Translations under genes and position numbers: made by a program
Notes under the pieces: generated by a model
Told to the model about the DNA's origin: nothing
Databases searched by the model: none
The model's input: the letters and a program-made list of their open reading frames with translations, nothing else
In this document: piece after piece, positions 53,102-62,831 of the stretch
Layout: the number at the start of each line of letters is the position of its first letter
How positions within the stretch are numbered: position 1 is the first letter of the stretch
DNA from: Litchfieldia alkalitelluris
GTDB taxonomy: Bacteria > Bacillota > Bacilli > Bacillales > Salisediminibacteriaceae
Direction: 5' to 3'
Assembly (NCBI RefSeq): GCF_002153425.1
Contig: NZ_KZ119600.1
Span: forward strand, 1,938,684-2,002,683
DNA: 64,000 nt

Positions 53102-53178
53102 CCCATTGATGATGACCTCCTTATAGGAGAAAAGATTGCATTTACTTGTAATCAACTATACCATCGTCAATGGGCTTT
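53102..53178 (+). terminator. Long-loop terminator after the phosphatase gene
   Basis: CCCATTGA with GATG at 53102-53114 pairs with CATCG and TCAATGGG at about 53162-53174, then seven T residues. The 48-base loop is unusual. The rest of 53048-53333 has no gene; the loop might hold a regulatory element. Confidence 0.65.
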
Positions 53179-53333
53179 TTTTGTGTCCAAAATCTCCGTG
53201 AAAGTGACAAAAAAACTCCCTTAAATGACTGCGGTGTAAGCGTTTACCATGTAATTCTTTAAGAAAAAAAGGTACATTGGACAGAAGTTTAGAATAGCAT
53301 GGTAAAAGAATAAATTGAAATGAGGGATACTTC

Positions 53334-55181
53334 ATGTGTGGAATCACTGGTTGGATTGATTTTCGTAGACCGTTGACTGATGAGAGGAAAACGGTTGAAA
53401 AAATGACAAAACCGTTACACCAAAGAGGACCTGATGCAACGAATACATGGCTTGAAAAACATGTAGCATTTGGACATAAAAGACTAATCGTCATTGATCC
53501 AGACGGTGGAAAACAGCCCATGGTTAGAAACCATCGTGGAAAGACTTTTACCCTCTGCTACAATGGAGAACTTTACAACACTGAAGAGATTAGGCAGGAA
53601 TTACTCTCACAAGGATATTCTTTTCAATCTCATTCAGACACAGAAGTTTTATTAATAGCTTATATTCATTGGAGAGAACAATGTGTTGAAAAGTTAAATG
53701 GGATATTTGCTTTTGCAGTATGGGACGGGGAAAGGAAGCAAGTATTTTTAGCAAGAGATCGATTAGGTGTAAAGCCTCTGTTTTTTTATAAACTCGGTGA
53801 AGGAATATTGTTTGGCTCAGAAATGAAGGCAATTTTGAATCACCCTGATGTGGAACCTGTTATTGGTGAGGAGGGACTACAGGAAGTGTTAGGATTAAGT
53901 CCTTCTAGAACACCGGGACACGGAGTTTATAAAAGAATGAAGGAGTTGCGTCCTGCACATTGGATGCGAGTATCGAAAGATGATATTGAAGTGAGACGAT
54001 ATTGGCAAGTGAAGAGTGAAAGGCACAATGATAGTGTAGAAGATACAGCCGAAAAGGTAAGAACAATATTTAAAGATACAGTTGAAAGACAGCTTGTATC
54101 GGATGTACCAGTCTGTACGTTCTTATCTGGGGGGGTTGATTCTAGTGCAATCACTGCCATTGCATCTAATTATTTTGAGAAACAAGACAGGGAGCAACTG
54201 AAAACATATTCTATTGACTACGAAGAAAACGATAAATTTTTTAAGGAAAGCAAATTCCAGCCGAATTCTGATGCTCCTTGGGTAGAGAGAATGCACCAAG
54301 CATTTGAAACAGAGCATCATAATTGTATCTTATCAAATGAGCTCTTGTTTGATTATCTGAAAGATGCTGTGAGGGCAAGGGATCTTCCAGGCATGGCAGA
54401 TATTGATTCTTCATTGTTATGGTTTTGTAATCAAATAAAACAAGATGTAACAGTCGGCTTGTCTGGTGAATGTGCGGATGAGATTTTTGGTGGATATCCT
54501 TGGTTTCACGATGAAAAGATGATGAATTCTCCAACGTTCCCATGGATGAGGTCTGTTTCAGAGCGGGAAGGAATGCTAAGACCTGAGTGGCGTGATCGAC
54601 TAAAATTAACCAACTATGTCCAGGAGCGATACGAGGAAACGTTGGCTGAAGTCCCTTTACTGGATGGGGAGCAAGGTATTGATAAAAAGCGGAGAGAGCT
54701 ATTCTACGTAAATATGATCTGGTTTATGACGACCCTTTTAGATCGAAAAGACAGAATGAGTATGGCAGCAAGCTTAGAAGTGAGGGTACCATTTGCAGAT
54801 CATCGGTTAGTGGAATATGTTTGGAACATTCCTTGGGATATGAAAATGCTTTATGGGAGAGAAAAGGGGATTCTGAGAAAAGCTCTTGAAGGTATTCTTC
54901 CAGATGAGATATTATACCGTAAGAAAAGTCCATACCCTAAGACGCATCATCCAACGTATACAAAATTAGTGACAAATGGTTTAGGGGAGATAATCAAAAA
55001 AGGTGATTCACCTCTATTTGACTTATTTGACAGAAACGTGTTAAAACAGCTGGTAGAGACTGAAGGGAAATCCTTTAAGGAACCTTATTTTGGGCAACTG
55101 ATGTCAGGGCCACAGTTAATTGCACATCTTATACAGATTGATACATGGTTAAGAGAATATGATGTAAAAATTGAAAAATAA
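53334..55181 (+). CDS. asnO: Asparagine synthase (glutamine-hydrolysing), AsnO-like
   Basis: A 615-residue two-domain enzyme. The glutaminase domain begins with the catalytic Cys2 (MCGITGWIDF) and shows LHQRGPDA and FGHKRLIVIDPDGGKQPM. The synthetase domain has the ATP pyrophosphatase loop CTFLSGGVDSSAITAIA, then SGECADEIFGGYPWF and the late MSMAASLEVRVPFADHRLVE. It makes asparagine from aspartate, glutamine and ATP. Size matches B. subtilis AsnO (YisO), a sporulation-linked copy, better than AsnB. Single gene with its own terminator. Confidence 0.92.
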   Translation: MCGITGWIDFRRPLTDERKTVEKMTKPLHQRGPDATNTWLEKHVAFGHKRLIVIDPDGGKQPMVRNHRGKTFTLCYNGELYNTEEIRQELLSQGYSFQSHSDTEVLLIAYIHWREQCVEKLNGIFAFAVWDGERKQVFLARDRLGVKPLFFYKLGEGILFGSEMKAILNHPDVEPVIGEEGLQEVLGLSPSRTPGHGVYKRMKELRPAHWMRVSKDDIEVRRYWQVKSERHNDSVEDTAEKVRTIFKDTVERQLVSDVPVCTFLSGGVDSSAITAIASNYFEKQDREQLKTYSIDYEENDKFFKESKFQPNSDAPWVERMHQAFETEHHNCILSNELLFDYLKDAVRARDLPGMADIDSSLLWFCNQIKQDVTVGLSGECADEIFGGYPWFHDEKMMNSPTFPWMRSVSEREGMLRPEWRDRLKLTNYVQERYEETLAEVPLLDGEQGIDKKRRELFYVNMIWFMTTLLDRKDRMSMAASLEVRVPFADHRLVEYVWNIPWDMKMLYGREKGILRKALEGILPDEILYRKKSPYPKTHHPTYTKLVTNGLGEIIKKGDSPLFDLFDRNVLKQLVETEGKSFKEPYFGQLMSGPQLIAHLIQIDTWLREYDVKIEK

Positions 55182-55203
55182 TATATAGTGATCAAATATA
55201 TGG

Positions 55204-55240
55204 GGCCGTTACGTTTCAGACGTGACGGCTTTTTGCTTGA
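55204..55240 (+). terminator. asnO terminator
   Basis: GCCGTTACG near 55207-55215 pairs with CGTGACGGC near 55221-55229 (one G-T pair), then TTTTTGC. Confidence 0.9.
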
Positions 55241-55358
55241 AAAATAAATATGTCTTTTCTCCTTTCTAATCATTTCTCGAAATTTACCACAAATAGTTTT
55301 ACTCTGAAAGCAAAAAATAATTAGTGTAAAAAATTAATTATATAAGGGAGATAGTGCG

Positions 55359-56297
55359 ATGAAACAAAATACTTTATATATATTCCTGCTAGTATTTGCA
55401 ATTTCATTAATGGCCTGTAATACAGGAGAAAATGCATTCGACACAAGAGAAGGTAATGGATTAAGTGGTTACGGAGCTAATCCTGAATCACACCCGTACG
55501 GCAGTCAATATTACGGCGATGGATTAAATGGCTCAATGAATAATGACGACAATATATCAAGTGATAAGACCACAATACCAAGTGACAAATATCCTGAGAC
55601 AAAAGCGATTCAGATTCAAGAAGCTAAATACAAGTTTGTTGTAGAAGGGAAACACGGAGGTAGTGGTAAAAAGCAGTGGAGACATGGGCAAAAAGGGGAA
55701 ATCCCAAATAATCAGGCAGGGGAAGAAACGCCTCAGCAAGGACAACCAGAGCAACAAGAGCAACCGGAGCAACCAGAGCAACCAGAGCAACAAGAACAAA
55801 ATGAATCACCCCATCAAGCTGATCCCGCACCTAACCAAGAGCCTGCACAAACGGAACAGCAGCCTCAAATGGAGTCGGAGGGAGAAGGAACAGGAGACAA
55901 TGCAGCTGAAACAGATGGAATTAGTGGCCCTGAAGCGAGAGTAATCGAACTTACAAACGAGCAAAGAAGGAATAATGGTCTCCCAGAGCTTGAAGCTGAT
56001 ACAGAGCTTAGTGGTGTTGCACGAAGGAAATCTATAGATATGCAGGAAAACAATTATTTTTCCCACACAAGTCCAACATATGGATCACCATTTGATATGA
56101 TCAGGGATGCTGGTGTATCTTACAATGCAGCAGGAGAAAACATTGCCCAAGGACAGCAAACTCCAGAACAAGTAGTTGAGTCTTGGATGAATAGTGAAGG
56201 TCACCGTGCGAATATATTAAGTACAGATTTCACACATATAGGTGTTGGATATACAGAAGCGGGTCATCACTGGACGCAAATGTTTATAAGTAGATAA
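55359..56297 (+). CDS. CAP/SCP-domain lipoprotein (YkwD-like)
   Basis: A 312-residue predicted lipoprotein. Signal peptide with lipobox LMAC (Cys20). Residues 21-110 form a Gly/Asn/Ser-rich surface stretch. Residues about 120-185 are a Gln/Glu/Pro-rich linker with repeated QPE/QEQ units. The C-terminal 120 residues are a CAP domain: RVIELTNEQRRNNGLPELEA, FSHTSPTYGSPFDMI, GENIAQGQQTPEQVVESWMN and SEGHRANILSTDFTHIGVGY, with the conserved His and Glu residues. It resembles B. subtilis YkwD. Function of bacterial CAP proteins is unclear; some are sporulation- or wall-related. Confidence 0.9.
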   Translation: MKQNTLYIFLLVFAISLMACNTGENAFDTREGNGLSGYGANPESHPYGSQYYGDGLNGSMNNDDNISSDKTTIPSDKYPETKAIQIQEAKYKFVVEGKHGGSGKKQWRHGQKGEIPNNQAGEETPQQGQPEQQEQPEQPEQPEQQEQNESPHQADPAPNQEPAQTEQQPQMESEGEGTGDNAAETDGISGPEARVIELTNEQRRNNGLPELEADTELSGVARRKSIDMQENNYFSHTSPTYGSPFDMIRDAGVSYNAAGENIAQGQQTPEQVVESWMNSEGHRANILSTDFTHIGVGYTEAGHHWTQMFISR

Positions 56298-56301
56298 ACT
56301 A

Positions 56302-56340
56302 AAAGAAGGAGTGCTTGTTGTAAAGCACCCTTCTTTCTTT
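56302..56340 (+). terminator. Terminator of the CAP lipoprotein gene
   Basis: AAGAAGGAGTGCTT at 56303-56316 pairs with AAGCACCCTTCTTT near 56322-56335 (one mismatch), with T-rich sequence after. It overlaps the extended upstream frame of the next gene, which argues for the later start at 56380. Confidence 0.88.
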
Positions 56341-56379
56341 GTGTGGTATCATATATGGAAAATGAGTGGAGGTACTGGG

Positions 56380-57126
56380 ATGGAGAAAAAATGGCTTGAG
56401 AATGTTGTACTAGTTACTGGAGCTGCAAATGGTATTGGAAAAGCTATCGCGCGAGGGTATGCCAAGCAAGGCGCCAATGTATTTATGGTTGATATAGATA
56501 GGGATGGTGGGAAGGAGTTAGAAAAGGAACTGCAGGATGAGGGCTATCAAGCTCAATTTCTATATGGTGATGTCGGGAAGGAAGAGGATGTATTAAATGT
56601 CATACATGTCATTAAGGACAAGGTCGGACAACTTCATTTCATTATAAATAATGCAGGGGTTTCTAAATTTAAACCTATTGAAGAACTAAGCTTTAACGAA
56701 TGGAGTAGTATTATACATACAAACTTAAGCAGCGTTTTCTTGTTTTCGAAATATGGTTCCACACTAATGTCGAATGGCGGAGCAATCGTTAATATATCGT
56801 CCACAAGAGCTTTGATGTCTGAGGAACATTCGGAAGCTTATGCAGCATCTAAAGGGGGCATCACAGCCTTAACTCATGCGTTAGCTGCAAGTTTATCGAA
56901 AAACAATATTCGTGTTAACTCAATTAGTCCTGGTTGGATTGAAACAGGAGATTATAGTCAACTTAGGAAAATCGATCATAAACAACATTTTTCAAAAAGG
57001 GTAGGGAGACCTGAGGATATTGTGAGGACATGCTTCTTTTTAACAAACTCAAAGAATGTTTTTATAAATGGAGAAAACATTGTCATTGACGGTGGAATGA
57101 CAAGGAAAATGATTTACGAGCATTAA
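56380..57126 (+). CDS. Short-chain dehydrogenase/reductase
   Basis: A 248-residue classical SDR starting at ATG 56380 behind GGAGG. Cofactor motif VVLVTGAANGIGKAIARGYA, acidic VDIDRDG that favours NAD, IINNAGVSKF, active-site YAASKGGITALTHALA and SPGWIETGDYSQ. It ends DGGMTRKMIYEH. The substrate is unknown. It is transcribed alone and is followed by a terminator shared with the permease gene. Confidence 0.9.
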   Translation: MEKKWLENVVLVTGAANGIGKAIARGYAKQGANVFMVDIDRDGGKELEKELQDEGYQAQFLYGDVGKEEDVLNVIHVIKDKVGQLHFIINNAGVSKFKPIEELSFNEWSSIIHTNLSSVFLFSKYGSTLMSNGGAIVNISSTRALMSEEHSEAYAASKGGITALTHALAASLSKNNIRVNSISPGWIETGDYSQLRKIDHKQHFSKRVGRPEDIVRTCFFLTNSKNVFINGENIVIDGGMTRKMIYEH

Positions 57127-57127
57127 A

Positions 57128-57178
57128 GAGAAAGCAGTATCTCCTTGAATGATCAGGAAGATACTGCTTCTTTTCGAG
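57128..57178. terminator. Bidirectional terminator
   Basis: AAGCAGTATCT near 57132-57142 pairs with AGATACTGCTT near 57158-57168, then CTTTT. It separates the convergent SDR and permease genes. Confidence 0.88.
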
Positions 57179-57238
57179 TTCATGTTTAGCTTGATTGCTA
57201 TATACTTGTTCCCATAGCCGCTTGCGATTTTCTAAATA

Positions 57239-58753
57239 TTAAGCGGCATTTACTCTTTCCTTCTCTTTCTCATGTTGTGCTACTCGAACATCTTTTAAAT
57301 AATATGCCCCGAAAAATGCACTAATTAACAAATAACCGAATGCAAACTCTGTTGCGGCACCAAACTGTAATGATGGTGCATGCATGAGTCCAATAAAGCT
57401 TAAGAAGGCTGCAATGAGTGAGAAAGTAGCTGCTTTATGAAACTCATGATCAATAATAAATACCGTAATTGCCCCTAAAAGAATTGCAGTAAACATAGCA
57501 CCTTGACCTAGAGGGACAATACCTGGTGATAAATCTGCAATGATCTCCGGTGCGACATTATTAAATCTAGTCATTAAATAATTTGCGAAATACGGAAGCA
57601 TAGCAATGGCAACAGCAGGATAGTATTTCTTTTCATTCGTAGCAAAGGCCGAGCCCACCATAGAAATACCTACGTAAACAAGAATAGGTGCAACGACAGC
57701 AACTGGAATGATTGCAGAGAATGCAGCTATAACACCTGTCATGGCTGCAAGAGCAAAGACGCCAGCATTTAAGATACTGTAACCACGACCAGCCCCCATC
57801 CATTTTGAACCAACAGATGCAATATACACAGTAGTTGGGAACATACCTCCAAAAACAGCTCCTAGCATTGTTCCAACACCATCTACTGCCTGACATTCAC
57901 GAACATCGTAGCTATCACCTTCTGCAGACATAGCCTCGACATTATTCATCGTTTCGACAGCGTTATAAATTGTTATTGGTAATATAACCGCGAGTAGTGC
58001 AATCATGCCTCCAAATAAATATTGAAATCCTTCAAATACGGCAATAGAAGGAAGAATCGGATAAAAACCTAAATGTCCTAAACCTTCATGTATAGCACTA
58101 ACATCTGCATAGCCAAGGGAAAATGCAAGGACCACCCCGACTACAATGGCAAAAAGTGAAGCTGGAATTTTAAATGGAAGAGAAACTTTACCTACGATTC
58201 CTAATAAAATAACGGCTAGAACAAATAATCCTACGATTGGCATTTCAAGTGTCATAAATAACATCTCACCAGCAATAAATGCTAGTGCTACACCTGCTAA
58301 CGCCCCAAGCATAGCAGCCCTTGGGAGATTGCGCTGGATCCATTTCCCAGTAAAACTTGCTAATACTTCAATCAGTCCACTGATAAAAGCTGCAGCTAAT
58401 GCGATTTTCCAAGCTAATTCAGGGTCACCTGTAAAAGCATGTGCAGGAACTAGTACTCCAAAAAGGAAGATAAACATAACAGGGGTACTTATTCCATAAG
58501 AGAGAGCTGTTACATTCGTACGATTCTCCTTCTTAGCTAGTCGATTGGCCATATAAGCGTAGTATAGGTTACCGAAAATTACTGCTACTGCTGCTCCTGG
58601 AATAACTTTTCCAAAAACTAAACTAGCGGGAAAACCAAGCCCTAGCATTGTCACAGCAATGAGCACAAAATTAGCAATGTTATTTTGAAATAAAGCGAAG
58701 AAAGCATCTGTATCTTCTTTTTTAAACCAAGGATAATATGTTTTTTCAGACAT
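57239..58753 (-). CDS. NCS2-family purine permease
   Basis: A 504-residue membrane protein with about 12-14 segments. It belongs to the uracil/xanthine permease superfamily: the family's TALSYGIST and the late acidic-Asn motif (YNAVETMNNVEAMSAEGDSY, GTMLGAVFGGMFPTTVYIAS) are visible. It is longer than PbuX. It is 68 bases downstream of xpt on the same strand, behind a purine riboswitch. That makes it the functional counterpart of pbuX in the xpt-pbuX operon; xanthine or guanine uptake is the best inference. Confidence 0.87.
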   Translation of the reverse strand: MSEKTYYPWFKKEDTDAFFALFQNNIANFVLIAVTMLGLGFPASLVFGKVIPGAAVAVIFGNLYYAYMANRLAKKENRTNVTALSYGISTPVMFIFLFGVLVPAHAFTGDPELAWKIALAAAFISGLIEVLASFTGKWIQRNLPRAAMLGALAGVALAFIAGEMLFMTLEMPIVGLFVLAVILLGIVGKVSLPFKIPASLFAIVVGVVLAFSLGYADVSAIHEGLGHLGFYPILPSIAVFEGFQYLFGGMIALLAVILPITIYNAVETMNNVEAMSAEGDSYDVRECQAVDGVGTMLGAVFGGMFPTTVYIASVGSKWMGAGRGYSILNAGVFALAAMTGVIAAFSAIIPVAVVAPILVYVGISMVGSAFATNEKKYYPAVAIAMLPYFANYLMTRFNNVAPEIIADLSPGIVPLGQGAMFTAILLGAITVFIIDHEFHKAATFSLIAAFLSFIGLMHAPSLQFGAATEFAFGYLLISAFFGAYYLKDVRVAQHEKEKERVNAA

Positions 58754-58820
58754 GATTAGGATCTCCTTTTTAATAAGATAAAATGAGGTAAAGGTATTAG
58801 CTTAGTGTAATTCACAACGG

Positions 58821-59537
<717 letters not shown>

Positions 59538-59567
59538 TTAGTATAGTAATCCTGTGGATAGACTCTT

Positions 59568-59638
59568 CACTCGTAGTCAAACAATTTACGGTCGTTTGGT
59601 AGAGACTCGTGAGCCTTATTCTCACAGTTATACGAGTG
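59568..59638 (-). promoter_or_regulatory. Purine (guanine-type) riboswitch aptamer
   Basis: On the minus strand P1 is CACTCGTA/TACGAGTG. P2 (TGTGAG/CTCACG) and P3 (CCAAACGAC to TTGTTTG) enclose the conserved loop and junction sequences TCTCTACC and CCGTAAAT. The specificity nucleotide in GACTACGAG is C, so guanine, hypoxanthine or xanthine is sensed rather than adenine. Ligand binding should favour the attenuator and shut xpt and the permease off. Confidence 0.97.
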
Positions 59639-59832
59639 TTTTATAAGTTTGTGGATTGATTATAGCATATAATTCTAGGCTGTAAAACCTTTTTATCCGA
59701 ACTTTATCATAATAAGAAAGGATAAATGTTCGTTTTATGTATAAATATCCCAATGGAAAGGTTTACATTACCACGTGTTAATTTATGAAAATAAAGTAAA
59801 TTACTAATAATGAATGATAGGAGTGATTTATT

Positions 59833-60354
59833 ATGTTAAAAAAGTTATTTGGGTTAGATAAAAAAAATGAAAAAGGAGCTTCAAAAGCAACGGGTAGTGA
59901 TATAGTGAAGAGTCCCATGACAGGAAAAGTTGTTCCTTTATCAGAAGTCCCAGACCCTACTTTTTCACAGAAGATGATGGGGGACGGGATGGCAATTGAG
60001 CCTGCAGACTCTCTAGTTTTAGCTCCTGTAGATGGAGAAGTTATCAATTTATTCCCGACAAAACATGCCATTGGTATAAAAACAGTAAATGGAATTGAAA
60101 TCTTGATTCATATTGGAATTGATACCGTTAACATGAAAGGGGAAGGGTTCGAGGCATTTATTAAGCAGGGTGATAATGTTAAGACTGGAGATAAGCTCAT
60201 TAAATTTGATATGGGACAAGTTGAGAGTAAGGCTGCAAGTACAATTACACCACTCATCATTACTAATGGAGATGCTGTGAGTGAACTAAATAAGGAAGAA
60301 GTAGCTGATTGTATTGCTGGTGAGACTACACTTATGACAGTAATAAAAAAATAG
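59833..60354 (+). CDS. ypqE: PTS IIA component (Crr/YpqE type)
   Basis: A 173-residue free-standing glucose-type EIIA domain: SPMTGKVVPLSEVPDPTFSQ, MMGDGMAIEP, APVDGEVINLFPTKHAIGIK and EILIHIGIDTVNMKGEGFEA with the two active-site histidines, then KTGDKLIKFD. It carries a phosphoryl group from HPr to an IIBC sugar permease lacking its own IIA. No partner permease is in the window. AGGAGTG precedes the ATG. It matches YpqE of B. subtilis in size. Confidence 0.93.
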   Translation: MLKKLFGLDKKNEKGASKATGSDIVKSPMTGKVVPLSEVPDPTFSQKMMGDGMAIEPADSLVLAPVDGEVINLFPTKHAIGIKTVNGIEILIHIGIDTVNMKGEGFEAFIKQGDNVKTGDKLIKFDMGQVESKAASTITPLIITNGDAVSELNKEEVADCIAGETTLMTVIKK

Positions 60355-60371
60355 TCTACCCTAAAAATAAA

Positions 60372-60496
60372 GAAAGAGGCTAGGAAATATCTAAAGTGTT
60401 TAACTGAAATTGCGAACGATAATAAATTATACCTAAGTTCCGTAGCGAATGTTCGAATATTTCATATGTTAAAACACTTTTGTCCCAGCCTCTTTC
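60372..60496. repeat. Long hairpin repeat, copy 2 (125 bp)
   Basis: GAAAGAGGCTAGGA pairs with TCCCAGCCTCTTTC (one mismatch), AAGTGTTT with AAACACTT, and inner GCGAAC with GTTCG. It is about 80 percent like copy 3 by eye: both contain AGTGTTTAACTGAAATTGCG, CCGTAGCGAATGTTCG and CATATGTTAAAACACTTTTG. It lies between the convergent ypqE and ycgQ genes and probably works as their shared terminator. Confidence 0.9.
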
Positions 60497-60534
60497 TTAC
60501 AATCCATTTAATTCAAGTAAAAAAGTCAATTTCC

Positions 60535-61512
60535 TTAATAGTAACTTGGATAAACATAAGGTGAATCAGGTTGATCTACTTCTGTAATAGATGCATCTTT
60601 TATAACAGGAATAATGAAATCATTATATTCTCCCCGGTCAATTGTACCAGTAACATAAATCCAAGTATCTTCGTCATAATGTCGGGCTTCCTCAGACTCG
60701 ACAAGAGTACCATATACACCTGCATCAGCTGTACAACACGTAATAGAAAAACGGGCCACTACAATCTGATTTTCAGTAAAGTCTAGCTCCCTAAAAGCAA
60801 AACCGAGTATTTCAATTTCTTTCCCTATAAATTGATCTAAATAGAGGTCTAATACAGTCATCACATCTAGGTAGTTTCGATCAGTTACAGTAATGATAGA
60901 CTCTTTACTTAATTCTTGAGCGAGTTCATCATAATACTCGTTAAACCAATCCTCATCATAAAAGGATTCAAGTTCATATGGATTATGACCCTCTTCTATA
61001 TAGTCATCACTAAACTGCTCTAAGCTACTTAAATAAGCCTCTGGATCTTCTAAGAAAGCTTCTGCACGAGCCAAGGAATTCTCTTCGCCATCTTCTTTAA
61101 CAGAAGTTTGAGCACTTGCTTGATTGATCCCTAATCCAGAACCATATTGTATCCCACGGTTTGCAGCAATGGAGCTATCAAGTGCTTTGTCAGGAATGAT
61201 AAATCCAAATAGTATTGGAAGAATAAATATACTATAAATCAATAACTTCACAGGTGCGGGTCCCTTTATTTGATGATCATGATCACATTGACAAGATGTA
61301 TCATGCTCACTATCTTTTTTCGTGCTACGAAAAATTTGTACAATCCCTAAAAGGAAGAATGTAATCATAGCAAAATAAATAAAAGGCATCATCATTGGAG
61401 CGATATAGTAAACGATATTACCAGTAATAACCAGTCCTAGAATTAACAAGGCAAACCCAATCAGAATAATCCCTTGAATATAAGCATGAAAAAGGTGGTC
61501 GTATTTTCTCAT
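60535..61512 (-). CDS. ycgQ: YcgQ-like TIGR03943-family membrane protein
   Basis: A 325-residue protein with two pairs of N-terminal membrane helices. Between them is a His/Cys-rich loop (HDTSCQCDHDHQ) that could bind a metal. The C-terminal half is extracytoplasmic, acidic, with the motif ITVTDRNYLDVMTVLDLYLD and a late RFSITCCTADAGVYG. This is the DUF1980/TIGR03943 partner of the YcgR permease. Its gene begins 15 bases after ycgR. The transported substrate is unknown; the His/Cys stretch suggests a metal link. Confidence 0.88.
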   Translation of the reverse strand: MRKYDHLFHAYIQGIILIGFALLILGLVITGNIVYYIAPMMMPFIYFAMITFFLLGIVQIFRSTKKDSEHDTSCQCDHDHQIKGPAPVKLLIYSIFILPILFGFIIPDKALDSSIAANRGIQYGSGLGINQASAQTSVKEDGEENSLARAEAFLEDPEAYLSSLEQFSDDYIEEGHNPYELESFYDEDWFNEYYDELAQELSKESIITVTDRNYLDVMTVLDLYLDQFIGKEIEILGFAFRELDFTENQIVVARFSITCCTADAGVYGTLVESEEARHYDEDTWIYVTGTIDRGEYNDFIIPVIKDASITEVDQPDSPYVYPSYY

Positions 61513-61527
61513 ATAGACTCACTCCTT

Positions 61528-62550
61528 TTATAATATAAATCCAAACAAGATGACTACTGCTGCAAAAACAACAACAGTAACTGTTATCATAAAGGTGATG
61601 ACGAATCGGGACTTAAAAAATGCAAAGAGCATAATTGTATTTTTTAAATCAAGCATAGGTCCATAAACTAAGAAGGCTACCAGTGACATATCCGTAAATT
61701 GTCTACCGAATGATGATGCAACGAATGCATCTGCTTCTGAGCATAATGATAACAAGTAAGCAAAAACCATCATGACAGCTGTGGAAGAATAATCATTTTG
61801 CCCGATTGTAGTAAGAATGGCACGGTCTAGGAATGTTTGGAATAGAGCAGCAATGAACGCACCTATTATTAAATACTTACCCATCATGAAAAACTCATCT
61901 ACGGCATGGTGCAAAACGTCTCTTATTCTAGTGAAAAAGGTTGGTTTCTGAATATTTGTTATGTGATGGTGGTGATGTACAGTTACATCACTTCTTAGCT
62001 GATTACTATTTTTAAATATAGAGTATAGGATTCCACCTATAATGATAGATAAAACAAAGGCTAGTCCCATTCTTGAATATAATATTGTATTGGTCGTTTC
62101 ACTTCGAAAAGCAAAATAAGTTGATGCAAATACGACGGGGTTTAAAATTGGTGCTGCGACGAGAAACACTACTCCGACACTTAATGGCATCCCCTTTTTT
62201 ATTAAACGCCTAACTACTGGTACAATAGCGCATTCACATAAAGGGAGAATAGCGCCTAATAAAGCTGCAGGTAAAAGAGCGACGATAGCATTCCTTGGTA
62301 AAAAACGCTGGATCGTATCTTCTGACACATAAATCTGGATTAAAGCTGAAACGAAAACCCCTAAAAGGATAAAAGGAATCGCTTCAATGACTATACTTAA
62401 AAAAATTGTGTTAACATTTATCCAAGCTCTTGGTATATCATTTAGCATTTCATTATTGTTTAATGTATCACTCATTAAAAACAGGATTAAAAAGAAGAAT
62501 AATAATAAAAGTCCAATAAGATCTTTGAAGAAGTTATTTTTACGATTCAT
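61528..62550 (-). CDS. ycgR: YcgR-like permease (DUF318)
   Basis: About 340 residues with eight or more membrane helices in two repeats. Motifs are IEAIPFILLGVFVSALIQIY, LGAILPLCECAIVPVVRRLI, AAPILNPVVFASTYFAFRSE and, in the second half, LSLCSEADAFVASSFGRQFT and PMLDLKNTIMLFAFF. A His-rich loop (VTVHHHHHITN) lies in the middle. ATG 62550 follows GGGGGA. It forms an operon with ycgQ. The family includes putative metal or arsenic/thiol-related exporters. Confidence 0.9.
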   Translation of the reverse strand: MNRKNNFFKDLIGLLLLFFFLILFLMSDTLNNNEMLNDIPRAWINVNTIFLSIVIEAIPFILLGVFVSALIQIYVSEDTIQRFLPRNAIVALLPAALLGAILPLCECAIVPVVRRLIKKGMPLSVGVVFLVAAPILNPVVFASTYFAFRSETTNTILYSRMGLAFVLSIIIGGILYSIFKNSNQLRSDVTVHHHHHITNIQKPTFFTRIRDVLHHAVDEFFMMGKYLIIGAFIAALFQTFLDRAILTTIGQNDYSSTAVMMVFAYLLSLCSEADAFVASSFGRQFTDMSLVAFLVYGPMLDLKNTIMLFAFFKSRFVITFMITVTVVVFAAVVILFGFIL

Positions 62551-62681
62551 TTGGTCCCCCATCAGTAATCTATACTCTGAATGTATAATATCAATTATGA
62601 TTATATATCTCTTGATATTCTATCAACTATAGGACGTATAGTAAATCATTAAAATATGGCTTTTGTTAATATATAAAATAA

Positions 62682-62809
62682 GATGAGGCTGGGACATAAC
62701 TTAAGTGTTTAACTGAAATTGCGAACAATAATAACTTTTGCGGAGTATATTTCCGTAGCGAATGTTCGGATTTTTTCATATGTTAAAACACTTTTGTCCC
62801 AGCCTCATC
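62682..62809. repeat. Long hairpin repeat, copy 3 (128 bp)
   Basis: GATGAGGCTGGGACA at 62682-62696 pairs perfectly with TGTCCCAGCCTCATC at 62795-62809, and AAGTGTTT with AAACACTT inside. GCGGAGTATATTTCCGTAGCG is at the tip. It follows the uppP stop on the minus strand and is the best-formed member of the family. The remaining part of 62563-62681 has no gene. Confidence 0.92.
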
Positions 62810-62831
62810 CTATTGTCTACAATGCAAATAT

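Noticed and set aside
62583-62606. Fur/PerR-like dyad TATAAT...ATTATA upstream of ycgR
   Set aside because: AT-rich and imperfect, without the fixed bases of the Zur, Fur or PerR consensus. Not distinguishable from background.
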